DNA of 64,000 bases, taken from NCBI GenBank assembly GCA_051530055.1, contig CM121342.1:13330001-13394000 (forward strand), in the 5' to 3' direction. The position numbers and the translations under genes were made by a program. Origin of the DNA: Neoechinorhynchus agilis. Lineage: Eukaryota; Acanthocephala. The notes beneath the pieces were generated by a model that was given only the letters and a program-made list of their open reading frames with translations, made no database searches and had not been told where the DNA came from. Below, piece after piece: positions 23,704-34,959 of this stretch. Position 1 is the first letter of the stretch. Each line of letters opens with the position of its first letter.

Positions 23704-23832
23704 ATCTTCACCCGGTAAATATTTTTTTATTAATAACGTTTCGAACCTTGTCGGGTTCATCATCAGTTTTGTTAGTTATTAAAAGGCGCTCTAACGCCTT
23801 TAATAAAAATATTATTTACCGGGTGAAGACCT
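23704..23832 (-). repeat. Hairpin repeat with hammerhead-like core
   Basis: The arms begin and end with CTTCACCCGGTAAATATTTT and its complement (23,705 and 23,830). On the minus strand the interior reads CTGATGA, T, GAACC, a 6-nt loop, GGTTC, GAAACG (23,766 down to 23,738): the order of a hammerhead core with one extra base before stem II. A second internal hairpin with AAAGGCGTTAGAGCGCCTTT lies beside it. The 11.87 kb repeat is a half-copy. Confidence 0.7.
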
Positions 23833-23957
23833 AAACAATAATCCTAATCATGTACCGCGGTGCCTCAAATATCGACAAAAATAATCTATTTTAGAAGAGG
23901 ACCAGTTTTATAGTTAGCAATATCGATTGAGTATATGCATAAAAACTTGCTAACATT

Positions 23958-25603
23958 TCATACCTTATTAATTATGTTTCGAAAATTGACATCGTGACTT
24001 TGTACCAAAAAGTTTAGCTCAGTGTCCCGTTGAACTGATCGGTAACCTTTTTTCAATGATTAGACAAAAATACGGAATTAAATCGTACCATAGTTACTTG
24101 ATCCCAGAATAGTAAAAATCGGTTGATCATTCAAATAATACCAAATTCCTTTTGAGTGATAAGTGAGTCCATCGCTTTGCGGCCAGAAATGCTTGAATTC
24201 GATATCGACTTTGGAGGTCTCACAAGTTCGCATAAACTTTGATTCGAGATATGCATACAGGTATGGTACAATTTGCTCAGCGCCTTTATAGCGTCCTCTT
24301 TTAAAATTAATAGATAGAAAACAATTAAAATGAACGCTTTGGCATCGGCCCAACCTCCGGAGTCGACTGATGCGTTTAGAATTGTTTTTCGGCTGGATCG
24401 ATTCGCCAATAGTTTTGCCTCATAATTACCGTAAATATTGAAATAAGCAGTTGTGAGAAATAAATGAGTTTTCTCGTCTACAAACTCATTGTTAAGAAGT
24501 CCTTCGGTCACTTCTTGATCTGTTCTAATATTGACATCAGGGAATTGAATCAAAGGGTAAATATATATCAAATCTTGAGTTTCCTCATTCAAACCAACAT
24601 TTTTTTTGAACAGAGCTTTACCGAGCACATGTTCGCTTGGCATATAATAGATAAAATATTGGAATTTTTGACTATCCTTTCGCTAGTAATTTCTTTTGAG
24701 CTCTTTGCTTTAACACCAGTGGCGCCAACCTAGAATTTGTTCAGCAACTAGTAATGGATATGACAAAAATCAAAGCGATATCTTGATTAATTCATCACTC
24801 TATACCCCGGAAACCTTCGAGAGAACATTTGCTCTTTTTAATTTGTTTTTCGAATTGACAACGGTTGATTTCTCTTTTACCTAACGTTCCATTTGATTGA
24901 ATTTTAAACGAAATTCTCGACAAAATTTCGTTCAATTCATACAGAAAGTCCGCCAGCCCTTTATTGTTGTCAATAACGAAATACCGATCTTTGCGCGATT
25001 CAAAATAAGTATCGGACAGATTTGCGCCACTCAGAATCACACGGTTATCGATCACATAATATTTAATATGATGAACACCTAGAAATTCTCCGAGTTTGCA
25101 TGGAATCCATTTCGAGAATGTGTCATTGATAGATAATTTGCGAAATAACGAGATTGTCACTGAGGATGGAGGGGAATTGCATTTAAGATCCTTTAGCACC
25201 TGAAAGGAGTTTATTCCATTTTTATCCTTTCGGAGACATCGGAAGTAATCGACGACCAACTGAAATTCGACTTTTCTCGAGCATGCACTTTTGATATGGC
25301 TTATCTAAATTTTCCGTGTTTAATTTGAACACGTATTAGAAAAAAGACAAATTACCAATTCCAAACTTTTTGTACCGACACCAAAATATAATGAAGAGAA
25401 TATTATTCTTTTGGTAGAGGCGGTAATCGATTCCTATTTTCGAGAAATTAGTGAATTATTGGAAAGGCAGGACTTGCCGTCAACGTCGAGTAGAAATCAA
25501 GAGCCGTGTTAATAGTTCGAAAATCAGCAGAAGTGGTTGCAAATGATGGAAGGTTCGATTTAGTATATTCTGGACACTTCGCCAAAATTTGTTGGATTGA
25601 CAT
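23958..25603 (-). CDS. PGS1: Phosphatidylglycerophosphate synthase (CDP-DAG:glycerol-3-P transferase)
   Basis: PGS1 makes phosphatidylglycerol phosphate from CDP-diacylglycerol and glycerol-3-phosphate in mitochondria, the first committed step toward cardiolipin. The protein starts MSIQQILAKCPEYTK at 25,603. A following block reads RIIFSSLYFGVGTKSLEL, matching the family's 'SLYLGTG...EL'. The first PLD-type motif is HIKYYVID (HxKx4D), then NRVILSGANLSDTYF. The second half has LFLTTAYFN, then the second motif HSKGIWYYL, and ILGSSNYGYRSVQRDTEL across a 42-bp intron (24,047-24,088). A 38-bp intron lies at 24,298-24,335. Both are GT-AG and in phase. The second HxK motif lacks its Asp, which I recall is normal for PGS1. 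Exon joins near 24.7-24.8 and 25.45-25.5 kb are unresolved. It may end at 23,958 or continue further. Confidence 0.9.
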
Positions 25604-26319
25604 TTGTCTTAAAGAAGTTACAAATTAGAGAAATGTTTTGGAAAAAAACAGATTAGTTTATTCTAAATATTTAAATGCACGAATGCCATTCTACGAAAAT
25701 GATTCAACGTACTTAGCCAATGACGTTTGAAGCTTTAAGAACCGTCCTTACAACATTAAGCTTTCGAATAAAAGTAGAATAAACATCTCACGTTAGTCTT
25801 ATGATCGAAGCAATCATTACATTTCTTCTGAGGAAATTGTTTTAAGAATGTTGAACTTCGATATTAAAGTGATTTAACGACAACAAATTGTTCAGCGTCT
25901 TTAAGCCCGATGATTATTTATACGAGAAAGTACTGTGAGGTAAAGACTATCCCTATTAGAGTGCTCAATTTCGCCACAAAAGGTTTCGTACTGTTTGTTT
26001 CGTTAATCGTGGACTTTTGATAAGTTTTAGCTATAACAATAGTCAAAGCATTATTCGAAGAAACGAAAAAACTAAGGACAATAAACGCAGTGAAATGATT
26101 AGTAACAAGGAAAGAGATTACGATTTTTTAATGGTTAAGAAAGTCGTTTTCTGCATTGCAGTATCGAACCTAAAAATATTTAAGCGACGTTTGAAATAAT
26201 ATACGAATCGCGAAAATTTCACTCTAATAATATGATTAAAAGCAAAATTTAATTCACATATACGAGCCAAAAAAATTTTAAGAAATGCTCCATAGAAAAT
26301 TCATGTTTCACTGCATTCG
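25604..26319. other. Intergenic, no gene recognised
   Basis: Contains the PGS1 upstream region. Short AT-rich open frames (for example 26,017-26,199) look like chance. Confidence 0.35.
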
Positions 26320-26420
26320 TATAATGTGGCGGCGGGGAAAAAAATTATATCAAAGAATGACTTTAATTGAAATATTTCGTCCAATCACACCAGACTTCTT
26401 CAGACCGCCACATACTCATG
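26320..26420 (-). repeat. Hairpin repeat with hammerhead-like core
   Basis: The arms are ATAATGTGGCGG and CCGCCACAT. On the minus strand, from 26,403 down to 26,373, it reads CTGAAGA, A, GTC, a loop, GAC, GAAATATTTC. The same CTGAAGA-A-GTC...GAC-GAAATA layout occurs at 3.59 kb. Confidence 0.6.
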
Positions 26421-26957
26421 GATTTTTCTTTAACATTCGTATAAATAATTTCAAGTATTAGATTGATTTTATGTTAATGACTCTTTGATTTCGATTCGTA
26501 TATTTACAGTTTTCATTAAAACCCATTGAATCGGATTCGTGTTTAATTTTTTTCCCTCAAAAAGATTTAATCGTTTAATTTGATGATCGTTTTTAGGATA
26601 GTCACTAACACTATTACCAAATACCTCGGGTATAAGAATGCCGATTAGGCCCTTTAAATGAAGACCGTAAAATATCCGTTGTCTTCCTCCATCGCGAGGC
26701 TTGACATGTGATTGAAGAATAATTATAACCAAATATACGAATGTGTACGAGAGGTAAATGAGTGTGCAATCTTACTTTGTCACACGCGAATCCTATGGCC
26801 ATTTCTGATGGAGATATTTTCTGTTATTTTCCCATCATCGCAGTCGTCAAATTTCTGATTAATGTTGAGACATTCTGATTGGCTGTTGACATAAACCCGA
26901 AGGCACAAGGGAACTGAAGAACAATCGAGAACGAAATAGTCAGGACGAGCCTAGCTA
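26421..26957. other. Intergenic upstream of BARX
   Basis: AT-rich. Expected to hold the BARX promoter; no core element stands out. Confidence 0.3.
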
Positions 26958-28201
26958 ATGGGAACAATTGGGAAATCATTTCTTATTGATGATATTTTAC
27001 GCCAGGAAAAGTCCCTTGAAAACTCAAACAAACTGTCTTCTGAAATACCGGCATTAATATCTTATCTACAAAATCTAATGCAACAACCTCGTCAATGCAT
27101 GAGTATGCTTCCAAGGTTTCCTAAAACAACCAATTATTTGAATTATGGAAGTTTAGAGAGCGACACGGCAAAATTTAGGAAAATCGATCAATGTGCAGAG
27201 TCCGAAATACGAAGAATAAGAAGAAATCGAACTGTATTTACTGGTAAATTCTTGATTATCGCGAGTAATCTGCATCTAGATTTTAAAAGAATTGCACGGA
27301 AACGCAGTCTATTTGAGATCCTTGCTTATTTTGAAAAGCTCGAATTATCGCGCTTTTTTTTCTTACCAAAAGTTTCTAGATAATACTCTTCCATAATCCA
27401 AAATGAAATGCTGGCTATTATTTTTAATTTTTGTATTTATCACAATTTTTGTTTAATTATCAATACATTTGTGTACTTGGATAACTAATTTTTCCGCATC
27501 TGTCAGAATAACATATCTTTATTGCAGCCGGAATAACTCTAATCGCAGCTATGTCGTTCCAACTCAACTTATGCACATTTTTAATCTGATAGTATTCTGG
27601 CAGGAAATATATAAAGTCGAATTAATGCATTCTATAGAATTTTTTCTTTCACTATTATTAACCTGTAATTCTCATTGGTCAACCATCACCCAATCGGCTT
27701 CTTTTTGTGTGTATTATAAGAAACGCTGGAAGGTCCTTGATGGGAAATGAGTGCGGTTAATAAAAAAATTAAAATAATTCCTAAAGGATGAGACGAATCT
27801 TGTACTTCACTTATAGCAACGTAGCATATCGCTTTTTAAGCAGTCATAAGGATGCCACTATTTTATATCTAGATTATCAGCTTTCCATGCTTGAACGGCG
27901 TTTTCAAATCCAGAAATATATATCATCGGCTGACAGGGTTCAATTAGCGGAATCACTGGATCTTACTCAATTGCAGGTTAAAACGTGGTATCAGAATCGA
28001 AGAATGAAGTGGAAAAAGGAGGTATAAGTTTTTAAATTAAAAATTCGAAAAAAAGTTTATTTCTAGGTACTGGAGAATGGAGCCAAAGTAGCACCAACGA
28101 AGCCGAAAGGACGGCCGCGGAAAAATACGATCCCGTCTTTTAGCGAAGTTCAGGCTGCTCTTAAGTTCAATCAATATTCTTTTGACTTTTGTGATTGTTA
28201 A
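26958..28201 (+). CDS. BARX: BARX-type homeobox transcription factor, three exons
   Basis: Exon 1 is 26,958-27,243, exon 2 is 27,873-28,021, exon 3 is 28,067-28,201. Introns of 629 and 45 bp are GT-AG and join in frame. Exon 1 ends [11 protein letters not shown], exon 2 continues with [18 protein letters not shown], then [20 protein letters not shown] and RRMKWKKE. Exon 3 reads [20 protein letters not shown] and ends SFDFCDC. The YISSADR/LAESL signature marks the Bar class, and the 'aPTKPKGRP+KN' tail directly after the homeodomain is the BARX feature that separates it from BARHL. The N terminus is short and lacks a clear engrailed-homology motif apart from SFLIDDIL. Predicted DNA-binding developmental regulator. 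The start at 26,958 is the first ATG of the open frame. Confidence 0.9.
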
Positions 28202-28300
28202 GCAAGTAAAAACATTAGGTATGGTAAATCCTGTTTAAAATAAGCAGTTATCAGGCTGCATTATGACACAAAATCGTGCAATTTATCAAATTTTTCTTCA

Positions 28301-28680
28301 GGTCAAGACTCGAAACACAGTGGAACGTTGATTATCTGTAATTCCAATTATAAGGCTATATTTTTGTCAACTGCACGAGCCCTATATAAATTCGTTTTCT
28401 AACCGCAAAATGCTTAAAGGTGATTTCGCTTGAGGTCTAAAGTACGATACTCTCCCTATTAATAGGAAATTCTTGTTTTTGTAAACAACCGCGTGGGATA
28501 TTGGATCAGTTTTTTACTAGGGATAGTATCGCACTTTAGAACCCAAGCGAAACCACCTTTAAGCACTTTGCGGTTACAAAACGCATTATAATATAAAGTT
28601 CATGCAGTTGACAAAAAATACAGCCTTATAATTGACATTCCGGATAATCAACGTTCCACGGTGTTTCGAGTCTTGACCCG
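28301..28680. repeat. 380-bp palindromic element, arms ~170 bp
   Basis: The left arm from GGTCAAGACTCGAAACAC (28,301) to about 28,460 and the right arm from about 28,515 to GTGTTTCGAGTCTTGACC (28,678) are inverted copies with about one mismatch per ten bases. They include AACGTTGATTATC, GCTTAAAGGTG and CGCTTGAGGTCTAAAGTACG in matching order. The spacer is only about 50 bp. It looks like a fold-back/MITE-type element or a snap-back retrocopy. No clear target-site duplication was seen. Confidence 0.85.
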
Positions 28681-29302
28681 ATAACGAACTGTTATGGCTT
28701 CAAATTCGAAACGGAAGCACAACGTCTTTAACACAGAAACAAAATTTGAAATACAGTCGTCGTGAGAAAGGAGAAAATGGAAAATCTCTAGCACAGTTTT
28801 ATAACGTTGGAAATTCAACAATTTCGTACAACCAGAGACCTTGCAGCGAAAAACCGTGTACAATGCGAAGCTAAAATTATGTAATTCTGTCAAATATTGC
28901 TTTTTAAAAGCTTCTCCCGCATGTTAAGAACTTTAATATCTGCATAGTCTACTTATGAAAGCTGTATTAATCACATTGGGTTTCTTGGTTATCGAAAAAA
29001 TATCATATCGTGGATAAACGACATTCAACTGTATTAAGAGACATATTTTTAAAGCTCATTGCTTTTCGTCATTTGTCATTGAACTTCTTTGACAAGACAA
29101 TAACTTACCCGTATAGGTCTGCAAAACGAAGTTAAAGTATTTTTAAATGGGGACATTAGCTTAAGAAGGACAAAATTATTCGACACATTCTTCAAAATAT
29201 TATAAGGTACTCGTGTTTAAGCAAAAGCGTAACGAGTGGCATCTTAAGTGATGCCAAATTGCGCCTGAAGATTATCGCTTTGCACAAATCAGAGTAGACA
29301 AA
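28681..29302. other. Intergenic, no gene recognised
   Basis: AT-rich spacer between the palindrome and the 3' end of the TANGO6-like gene. Nothing further was seen. Confidence 0.35.
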
Positions 29303-32300
29303 CTACATGCGAGAAATTTTCATAGCGTCAATAAGATCACTCGGGCTCCTCATACGAATCAAGGCGTCCTCGAGTTCACATTGGAGGCTTCTCCTGCATT
29401 CCTCTATGATCTCAACTATTACTTCATCTTTCTCATCGCACAGGCAGCTGAGGATGTTTTGAATTTGTCCCGTTCGGATCACATCAATGCATTGGTTTTT
29501 GATTACAGATCTTGTAACTTTAAGCAAAAGTCTTGCAGCTGATCTTCTGACAATTGTATCATTTAATTTAAGATCGCCAATCACGAGTACATGATTCATC
29601 AGATTCATGACTTCTCCAAATACATCGACAAAATCACAACTGCCCGCAAATAAGTCACCCAGAACACTGAGAACACTAGCTCTTACCAATGAATCTTCTT
29701 CATTTCTCCACGCTACGTTCAGTAGAGTGTTCGTGAGAAGGGGAAAATAGTAATCCCTGAAATCGCCAGCATCAGAAACCAGTCTACTCAAAGCTTCGGC
29801 TAGTTTGATTCTCGTTTGTAGAGGCGTTTTACCCTGCGTTTGTCTACTTAAGACTCCAGTTGAACAGTGCTCGTAAGCTCGCTTTCTCCTGGCTTCATTA
29901 GATTGAGCTATTGCTACCATAGTGTTCAGCGCAGCGGTAAAAACATACGAGTCATTTTCATCAGTTACTAACTTTACAACGGTCTCAAATACATCGTGTA
30001 GCCTACTTTCGTCGATTGAACGACGATTATGCAGTAACAAACGACAACCAGCTGCTCTATTTGATTCCAGCGAACTCGATAAAAGTTTATTAATCCTTTC
30101 AATAATCGGTTGGTTGCTACTAAAATCTTCAGATACTTGACCACATTCATTCAGTTTTCCCAGATACTCGTAAGCGTACCGTCTCGTGACAGTGTCGATT
30201 TTTGTATCTTCACATATTTTACTTGAGAGCTCGCGGAGAACGTCTCTAGTGGATTCGGCACCGACTGGAAGTAGATACAGCATTGGAAATAATTGATCAG
30301 AGAGATTTCCACAATTTCTGCGCTCAATGATGCGCTTCATCGCAAATGCACCAAAGTCTAAAACATCTTTTAGAGATGCGGATTCACCAGCTCGTTCAAT
30401 TAGTCGAGAAAGGATACATTCTGTAAACATGCAGTGAATTGGATCCTCATTTTCGATGACAAGGTAGTGCTTAAGGTAAAAGATAAGATGATTAGATGGA
30501 ACACAATCACAGAAACAAATTGTCCATGTTTCCAGTCGGAAATCGATTGGTTCTGGGTTAAAACTAAGTTCGAAACCATTGGTAAGATCACCGTCCACTT
30601 TCAAGTAGTTCAACATGTGAGCTGACTGTTTATCCTCAAGCGGTCGGTAGAACAATTGGGGTGAACGTTCAATTGAGAAATATCGCCTGATCAGGGTTAG
30701 GATCCATGATTTAAGGGGCGAAGGTGTTTGCCACAAATAGATAAGTCAATGCAAAAAGGAGATTTTATTTTCGAAATAACGAATAAGGTTTTTGTGCTTA
30801 TCACTTTTAGGTGGCATCAGAAAACTTGGAATATTTCAATGGTTCGCGAACTGCTACAAATGGGTTTTTTAGCTTTGAGTGTTTTTACAGATGCATTGGC
30901 GGGTTTAATTGTAAAAAGTGTTTACAACATGTTGTGTAGGCTTAGCGCTGGATTAAATCCCCAATATGATTTTTTGATCTTACCCATCTGTGGCTTATCC
31001 TTAAACCCGTATAATAAAGCAATCAGGCAACATTTGATGACCGTGTTTGAACTTGCATCTACAATCATCAGTTTTTGTAAAAGTTCTTCAGGCTCGTGAG
31101 CGAGTTCGTTAAGAATAAATATACATGAATATAGATGCTGCCGATTCACGACGACTCCTTGACTGTGATTTCCGTCGATTAATTTAGGTACCCAATCAAG
31201 AAGGTGACCTTTTAGCATCTGAGACTCATTTGCGTCAATTAAAAGCTTCACTATTTCAGTCGTCACTAATCGATAATATTGATCAGATCGTGAATGAGTA
31301 AATAAAGATATTATCTAATTGTTGGAAATCAAAATAGAGCCCGTCAAACTTTACTTACCTGTTCCACAAGAAAATTAAAATATTCCTTCGCTCGCCCCCG
31401 GTACATCCGAGGCATTTTAACAAGATTTCCCGCTAACATAGCACACAAACGCCTATCTTTCCAATGGCCGTCATCATCCTCGTAAATCACATGCTCATTG
31501 ATTTCCAGAAACCCATTAATGACTACCTTTAAACCGGATTCAATAAGAATCCGGGTCATCAGGTCGCAACAGAACAAAGTGAATTTCACACAAGTACCCT
31601 CTTGATACTGTGCAATGCACTTCTTCAGAGACTTGACTTTCTGAGCTGGTTCCACATACTGCAAGAACTTCTTAATAACGCTACAATATTCCTCAGAGAT
31701 TTCAGTTGGTACATTGATCAGCATCTTCCATTCTTCGTCATTGCACTGCAGTTTGAAAAGACCATCTTCGTTATTACTTGGACTAGTCAATATTGGGAAT
31801 TCGTTTAGATGGAAAAGTGCTTTAAGGCAAAGACACACAGCACGGTCTATAAATCCACTTTCTTCTTCCAATAGCTCAATCAATGGCCAAGTTATTCGTA
31901 GAAGACGATAACAACGAAACGCGGCGCACCTCGCTTGCTGGTAACTTTCTACATTTCGGAATTCGACTACGTGAAGAGAGTATAGGAATTTAAGGATTAG
32001 TTGTAGACATTGCCGGTGATCACTGGATACTTCTTGATTTTCTTTCATAAACAATTGAATGGATTGCTGACAACATGCCAATGCCATGTCAACTACTAAT
32101 CTATAGACCGAAACTTCAGATAGCTTCAAAAATTGAAGACTATCCAACTTCTCGAATATGCGATGCACGGCCATGCGCAACTCTACATCGGAATCTAAAT
32201 TTTTCATGCTAAAGAAATATAACTTATTTTTTGTTACTTACAAATGTCCGATTCAATAAACTCGATTGTGGATCTCATGGAGTTCAAGAGTTCATCGAAA

Positions 32301-32314
32301 TCTGGTGATATCAT
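29303..32314 (-). CDS. TANGO6: TANGO6-like HEAT-repeat protein (RTP1 domain)
   Basis: Exon 1 is 32,314-32,242 (MISPDFDELLNSMRST...), exon 2 is 32,194-31,359, exon 3 is 31,314-30,984, and the last exon is about 30,736-29,303. Introns of 47 and 44 bp are GT-AG with matching phase. The third, about 250 bp, has unresolved borders. The C-terminal part aligns with TANGO6/Rtp1 by recall: RIKLAEALSRLVSDAGDFRD, YYFPLLTNTLLNVAW, then LVRASVLSVLGDLF, then TIVRRSAARLLLKVTR. Total length is about 890 residues, slightly shorter than the vertebrate protein. The family is linked to Golgi organisation and, in yeast (Rtp1), to nuclear import of RNA polymerase complexes. It is made of alpha-helical HEAT-like repeats throughout. 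Confidence 0.8.
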
Positions 32315-32840
32315 ATTCTAAATTGAGAATTAAGTCTCATAAAAACGAATAAGAGAGACTTCGTTTTAAGCTTCTTTAAAAACTCATTGTTCATCAGGAC
32401 GGCAGCTGAGTGATCCAGTGAATGATTTCATGACATTTATAATAAGTATCAAATATATTATTCAACAATAAAGAAAATCATCGATTAACAAAAACACACG
32501 ACATGACTATAACAATCATTAGTCCTTAAAAAGGTTATGAACCAGAAACGTTCAATTGGAAATGGAAACTACAACGAGTAATGGATGTTGTTAGACATCA
32601 TCCGTTGTTTTTTATGCTTCACGTGAGTGAGAAAGATGTAATTGGTGTTGTAGGAGGAAAGAACTTGTGATATAAAACGTTTGTGCTGGCAAATGGACTT
32701 TTATTCAAGTCCTCCTATTGAACAATTATCGTCCCTCTACAAAAGGTCGTTTGAATTTCAGCTGTCAAAAGGTTGCCCGAGTTTTCTATTGCTAGGAACA
32801 ATGCTTTCAAATACTCAGAACTATGTATTCTTATGATATG
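32315..32840. other. Intergenic upstream of TANGO6
   Basis: AT-rich; contains the TANGO6 promoter region. No other gene or repeat was recognised. Confidence 0.3.
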
Positions 32841-32935
32841 AAAAATAGATATTGATTTACTATTCTCGATATTTCGTCGTTTTTCGCATTAAGTCCGACG
32901 AAATATTGAGAATAATAAATCAATATCTATTTTTC
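32841..32935. repeat. Hairpin repeat with 38-nt arms (Penelope-terminus type)
   Basis: AAAAATAGATATTGATTTAC (32,841) through ATTTCGTCG (32,879) is inverted at CGACGAAATATTGAG through CAATATCTATTTTT (32,896-32,935). The right arm again carries GACGAAATATT followed by AATAAATC. Confidence 0.8.
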
Positions 32936-33547
32936 CTTTTAACAAAAAATATACATGAACAACTTGTATACTTAGAACTCTAACGCACAATACTCAATCT
33001 TTTCAAATGAACGAATAAGAAAAGCTGAACTAATGCATTCGTAAATAAAAGGATGATCACTTTGCCGCTTTACATTTGATGAACAAGCACGCTAAAGCTT
33101 TCATTCTGCTTTAAATTTCAATTCTGGTCTCCTATTTGAACAAACGCATTTAAAGCTTTTTTTGATTGGTGAACAAACTTTCGGTTTATGGTGGCTATTG
33201 TTAGCGATCGAATATAATAACAAATTATAAGAATCCAATAAAAGAAAAGAAATTTCCTCGCTCAACGCATCGCAATTGCGATACAGCGAAGGAACGCCGC
33301 CAGTATACTGGCAACGTCAACAAGTTCACAGGAATAAAGCTCGAAAATAAAGAATATCTAAATCACAAGAACAACTCTTTTGTATTGATTTATTTGTTCG
33401 AACGTATACGAAATTGTTTTTTTAAAAAAAAGAAATACAAATGCAACGCAGAATTTTTAGTCAAAGTTAATCGCAACAACAAAGAACTCGCGGGCAATTA
33501 ACTGTTTTTGTCAGCGAATCAGAATGCGGGATGCCGCATCGGAACTT
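32936..33547. other. Intergenic, no gene recognised
   Basis: AT-rich. A slightly GC-richer patch at 33,255-33,330 shows no frame or structure. Confidence 0.3.
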
Positions 33548-34650
33548 TTATAAATTGGAAAAACCCGTTACAATAATGAAGCACAAAACGTGCAATCCCC
33601 ACCGTTTGCGAAATTGGAGCTTCTCTCCTTCCTCGGCTGTCGCTATCACGCTAGCAGCATTGCCTCGTTGTACTGCAAGCGAGATATTTTGTCGCAGGAA
33701 TACACCTGCTCGCGAATCGCCGGTCGTTTCTCTCAATTTCTTCGAGAGATCCTTGAGCAGAGTGAGTGCCGAGCTTCCAAGCGCTACATACTTCTCTACT
33801 CCGAAGGGGACAAAATAGTGGGTCCTTGCTAAATCCCTATATTTCCGTACCTTCCCTCTTCCGCTGCAATGGCTGTATCTCCAGCGATTTCTAGGGAGTA
33901 GAGAATGTTGCTTACTGCGAGGGTGTCCACAAATGTGGTGCTTCCCGCCACGGAAAGACCGAAATTCCGTCAGGTCGACAAAGATGGGCGGGTTCCAAGA
34001 TGTTGGGGAAATTCGCCGTTCTGAACGCCCGAGGAATTACGCTGTTGATCTCAGAATGGCGTGAGAACCTTCCTCCTGACTTTCGGCAAACGAGACCGTG
34101 TCGCCCGAAAGCATCAACCAAAGACCCACATCGACAGAGACCAAGTCTTAAGGATACTGCGATCATCGTTACCTCGTCAGTAAGAAGAGTTCCCACTGAT
34201 GCCAGAGGAACAGCCTCCAACCGCGCCCCAGATTCTCGTATCGAAACTGCCAACATTCTAGCTCGGACGACCCCATCGCGAGAACCCGAAAATAGAGAGA
34301 GCTGTGAGCTCTCGCGACCAGAGGTCCGTCCCAGATCCACTGTCTGAGGCCATTCACGGGAACATGGTTAGCGCCTGTCTGCTGGATCGATTCCTCAACT
34401 GCCACCACAAAGTCTTGGTCAAGACAAAATTTTCCCCTCGGAATTTTCTTCGCTATTGGTTGACTGCCCTCATACGATCCAAGAAAGGCTGACAAGGCCT
34501 ACTAGCGCCCGAATGCCCAATTCCCCATGTGACACAGGCAATGGAGCTTGTCGCCACGCCTCATCCGAGAGCTGGACATTTAAAATGCGCTTGGGACGAG
34601 CCCTCACCTTGCCGTCGAGCTTAGCAAATCCTGGACATACTTGATGAAAT
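33548..34650 (-). mobile_element. Restriction-like-endonuclease LINE, 3' half (degenerate)
   Basis: Read on the minus strand from about 34,500 down: a Ser/Arg-rich stretch, LASVGTLLTDEV, LRLGLCRCGSLVDAFGRHG, LVCRKSGGRFSRHSEINSVI, then RPDGISVFPW, and finally TGDSRAGVFLRQNISLAVQR with GNAASVIAT near 33,600-33,720. The C-x-C...H...C cluster followed by RPDG is the layout of the C-terminal zinc knuckle and PD-type nuclease of RLE-bearing non-LTR elements. The frame changes more than once, so it is inactive. Its tail matches the fragment at 845-1,090, giving two copies of one family. GC content is clearly higher than in the surrounding DNA. Confidence 0.7.
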
Positions 34651-34683
34651 GAAGGGACCCCTTGCGAAATTGGAAGAACCGCT

Positions 34684-34755
34684 TAGCAGCGAGTGGTTTC
34701 GATCCACCGACCTCTGAGTTATGAGCCCAGCACGCTTCCTCTGCGCCACGCTGCT
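34684..34755 (-). tRNA. tRNA-Met, initiator type (anticodon CAT)
   Basis: On the minus strand a 72-nt cloverleaf can be drawn: acceptor AGCAGCG pairing with CGCTGCT, D arm with A box TGGCGCAGAGG, anticodon arm CTGGG-CTCATAA-CTCAG, and T arm containing GGATCGAAACC. The A1:U72 end pair and the GATCGAAAC T loop (A in place of T54) are the marks of eukaryotic initiator tRNA. One of the three G:C pairs usually stacked above the anticodon loop is G:T here. No strong T-run terminator follows immediately, and it sits between LINE remnants, so it may be a relocated copy. Confidence 0.85.
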
Positions 34756-34959
34756 ACTGATTTGAAATTATGTATATATGTTGATCTATACTTATCACAA
34801 GTTTTTAATAATTGATAAAACATAATAACTATATTGGAACTTTGCTAAAGTGCATGCTTGTGAACATGTGAGACTTTTCTAAAAATATTAAACAAAAATC
34901 AATAACCGGGCTTGCATTTTGAAGAACTGCTCCTTTGACAGGTGTATTATCTTACATTA

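Noticed and set aside
23704-23832. DNA-transposon MITE with terminal inverted repeats
   Set aside because: No target-site duplication was seen and the internal CTGATGA-stem-GAAAC core fits a Penelope-type terminus better. Not fully excluded.
29922-30625. Plus-strand frames of 60-72 codons
   Set aside because: Antisense shadows of the TANGO6 exon; they show no independent motif.
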